From JBBRHH01 sp038222915 (GTDB taxonomy: Bacteria > Planctomycetota > Phycisphaerae > Tepidisphaerales > Tepidisphaeraceae), in NCBI GenBank assembly GCA_038222915.1, contig JBBRHH010000072.1:1-15725 (forward strand): a DNA stretch of 15,725 nucleotides. Reading direction: 5' to 3'. The stretch's first letter is position 1, and every line of letters starts with the position of its first letter. Positions 14,668-15,725 of the stretch are shown one piece after another. The notes below the pieces were generated by a model. That model saw nothing but the letters and a program-made list of their open reading frames with translations, was not told where the DNA came from and made no database searches. Position numbers and translations under genes: made by a program.

Positions 14668-15725
14668 ATGCTCAACCCATTCCGGCGCAGCCGCGCCGTT
14701 CGCTCGCAAAAAATCCGGGCCTCCATCGCCCATGTCCTGCAACCCCTCGAAGACCGGATCCTCTTCACCATCTTTACGGTGACCAACAACGGAGACAGCG
14801 CCACCGAAAACAGCGGTTCCCTCCGCGATGCCATCACCCAGGCCAACGCCAACCCCGGCCTCGACGAAATCGATTTCGCCATCGCCGCCAGCGGCGTCCA
14901 GACACTCCAGCCCGCGTCAGCGCTGCCGACGATTACAGACGATCTGACCATCGATGGAACGACTGAGGGCGGGTACACCTCCAAACCCCTCATCGAACTA
15001 AATGGAACCGGTGCCGGTGCCGGCATCAACGGCCTGACTATCACCGCCAACAACGTGACCATCGAAGCCCTCGTCATCAATCGTTTCACCGGCCATGGAA
15101 TCGAGGCCGACAGCACCACCGGCACCACCATTGAAGGCTGCTACATCGGCACCGACTCAACCGGAGCCATCGCCCGCGGCAACGGCTTGGACGGCATCTA
15201 TTTGAACCTCGCCAAAAATGCGGTCATTGGTTGCGCCGCCGCCACCGAGGTGAACGTTATTTCGGCCAACACCGGCGCGGGCATCGAGCTGATCGATCAG
15301 ATCAACAACAATGGCGGCGGCAATCAGATCGCCGGCAATTACGTCGGGACCAATGCGGCCGGAACCGCGGCACTCGGAAACAAGGCTTCGGGCATTGTCA
15401 TTACCAACCCATACAGCGACACCGTCGGCATCACGCTCATCACCGGCCAGACTTTTTCCAACCTTGTTTCGGGAAATATAGGCTATGGGATCAAGCTCAC
15501 CGACACCGTCTCCGACGACAAGCCCACCGGCGCAACCATCAGCGACAATATCGTCGGCCTCAACGCCGCCCGCACCGCGGCGCTCGCCAACACGCTTGAC
15601 GGGATCCTCGTTCAGTCGCAGGAGAACGTCGTTTCCCGCAATACAATCGCCGGCAACAGCGGCAACGGCGTTCACCTCATCGGCAACGCCAGTTCCGAAA
15701 ATATGGTGACCTTCAACTACATCGG
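14668..15725 (+). CDS. Right-handed beta-helix repeat surface protein with LEPR-XLL-like N-terminus (partial, 3' end outside window)
   Basis: I translated this frame by hand; 352 codons run open to the right edge. The N-terminus is basic (NPFRRSRAVRSQKIR) and has no long hydrophobic segment. LQPLEDRILF (24-33) resembles the LEPR-XLL motif, a presumed sorting signal near the N-terminus of large planctomycete and verrucomicrobial surface proteins. NSGSLRDAITQANANPG and DEIDFAI then match the usual opening of bacterial parallel beta-helix proteins. The rest is repeats containing GN-x-Y/I-x-G-T/L-N/D-x-x-G/R-T-A-A-L-x-N (YIGTDSTG at 159, YVGTNAAG at 225, IVGLNAAR at 295, NYIG at 350), spaced 56-70 residues apart, each followed by strands such as DGIYL, SGIVI and DGILV. 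A large extracellular structural or adhesive protein is likely; no catalytic residues are seen. Confidence 0.85.
   Translation, partial: MLNPFRRSRAVRSQKIRASIAHVLQPLEDRILFTIFTVTNNGDSATENSGSLRDAITQANANPGLDEIDFAIAASGVQTLQPASALPTITDDLTIDGTTEGGYTSKPLIELNGTGAGAGINGLTITANNVTIEALVINRFTGHGIEADSTTGTTIEGCYIGTDSTGAIARGNGLDGIYLNLAKNAVIGCAAATEVNVISANTGAGIELIDQINNNGGGNQIAGNYVGTNAAGTAALGNKASGIVITNPYSDTVGITLITGQTFSNLVSGNIGYGIKLTDTVSDDKPTGATISDNIVGLNAARTAALANTLDGILVQSQENVVSRNTIAGNSGNGVHLIGNASSENMVTFNYI

Noticed and set aside
1..15725. CRISPR arrays, insertion sequences, tRNA or rRNA genes, phage genes
   Set aside because: I read both strands and found no regularly spaced repeats, transposase or integrase motifs, conserved rRNA stretches or tRNA-like segments.

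Overview
The window looks like chromosomal DNA of a planctomycete (PVC group). The strongest markers are the adjacent pair at 9962-14442: a large protein of the planctomycete cytochrome c / DUF1549 / DUF1553 type followed by a DUF1501 protein. A DUF3160 protein, a beta-helix surface protein with a LEPR-XLL-like N-terminus and several secreted carbohydrate-active proteins fit the same group. The base composition is GC-rich (about 60-67% on lines I counted by hand), and many starts lack a clear Shine-Dalgarno (SD) sequence. I cannot place the organism below phylum with confidence.

Layout. (1) 1-3157, minus strand: a probable three-gene unit. It runs from a HEAT-repeat membrane protein to a Gfo/Idh/MocA sugar oxidoreductase (27-nt gap), then to a secreted glycoside hydrolase that overlaps it by 4 nt (ATGA) and runs off the left edge. 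(2) 3276-4592, plus strand: a secreted acetyl-xylan-esterase-like alpha/beta hydrolase, divergent from the HEAT gene. (3) 4612-6837, minus: a secreted DUF3160 protein, converging on the esterase gene, with a TTG start and a very strong SD. (4) 6991-7918, minus: an unrecognised 104-residue protein overlapping a dCTP-deaminase-family gene, in a visibly lower-GC patch. (5) 8004-9821, minus: a luciferase-like flavin monooxygenase of the YhbW/MsnO8 type, with two 10-bp palindromes just upstream, and a small alpha/beta hydrolase. (6) 9962-14442, plus: a two-gene operon of the heme-binding DUF1549/LamG/DUF1553 protein and a DUF1501 protein. (7) 14668 to the right edge, plus: the start of a beta-helix repeat surface protein.

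Taken together, the secreted proteins (glycoside hydrolase, esterase, cytochrome/DUF1501 pair) suggest extracellular polysaccharide handling. The dCTP deaminase pair is the one element that does not fit that theme and has a different base composition. I found no rRNA, tRNA, CRISPR array, transposase or phage structural gene. No clearly new multi-gene system is evident. The dCTP deaminase plus small-protein pair and the palindromes upstream of the flavin monooxygenase most deserve a second look.
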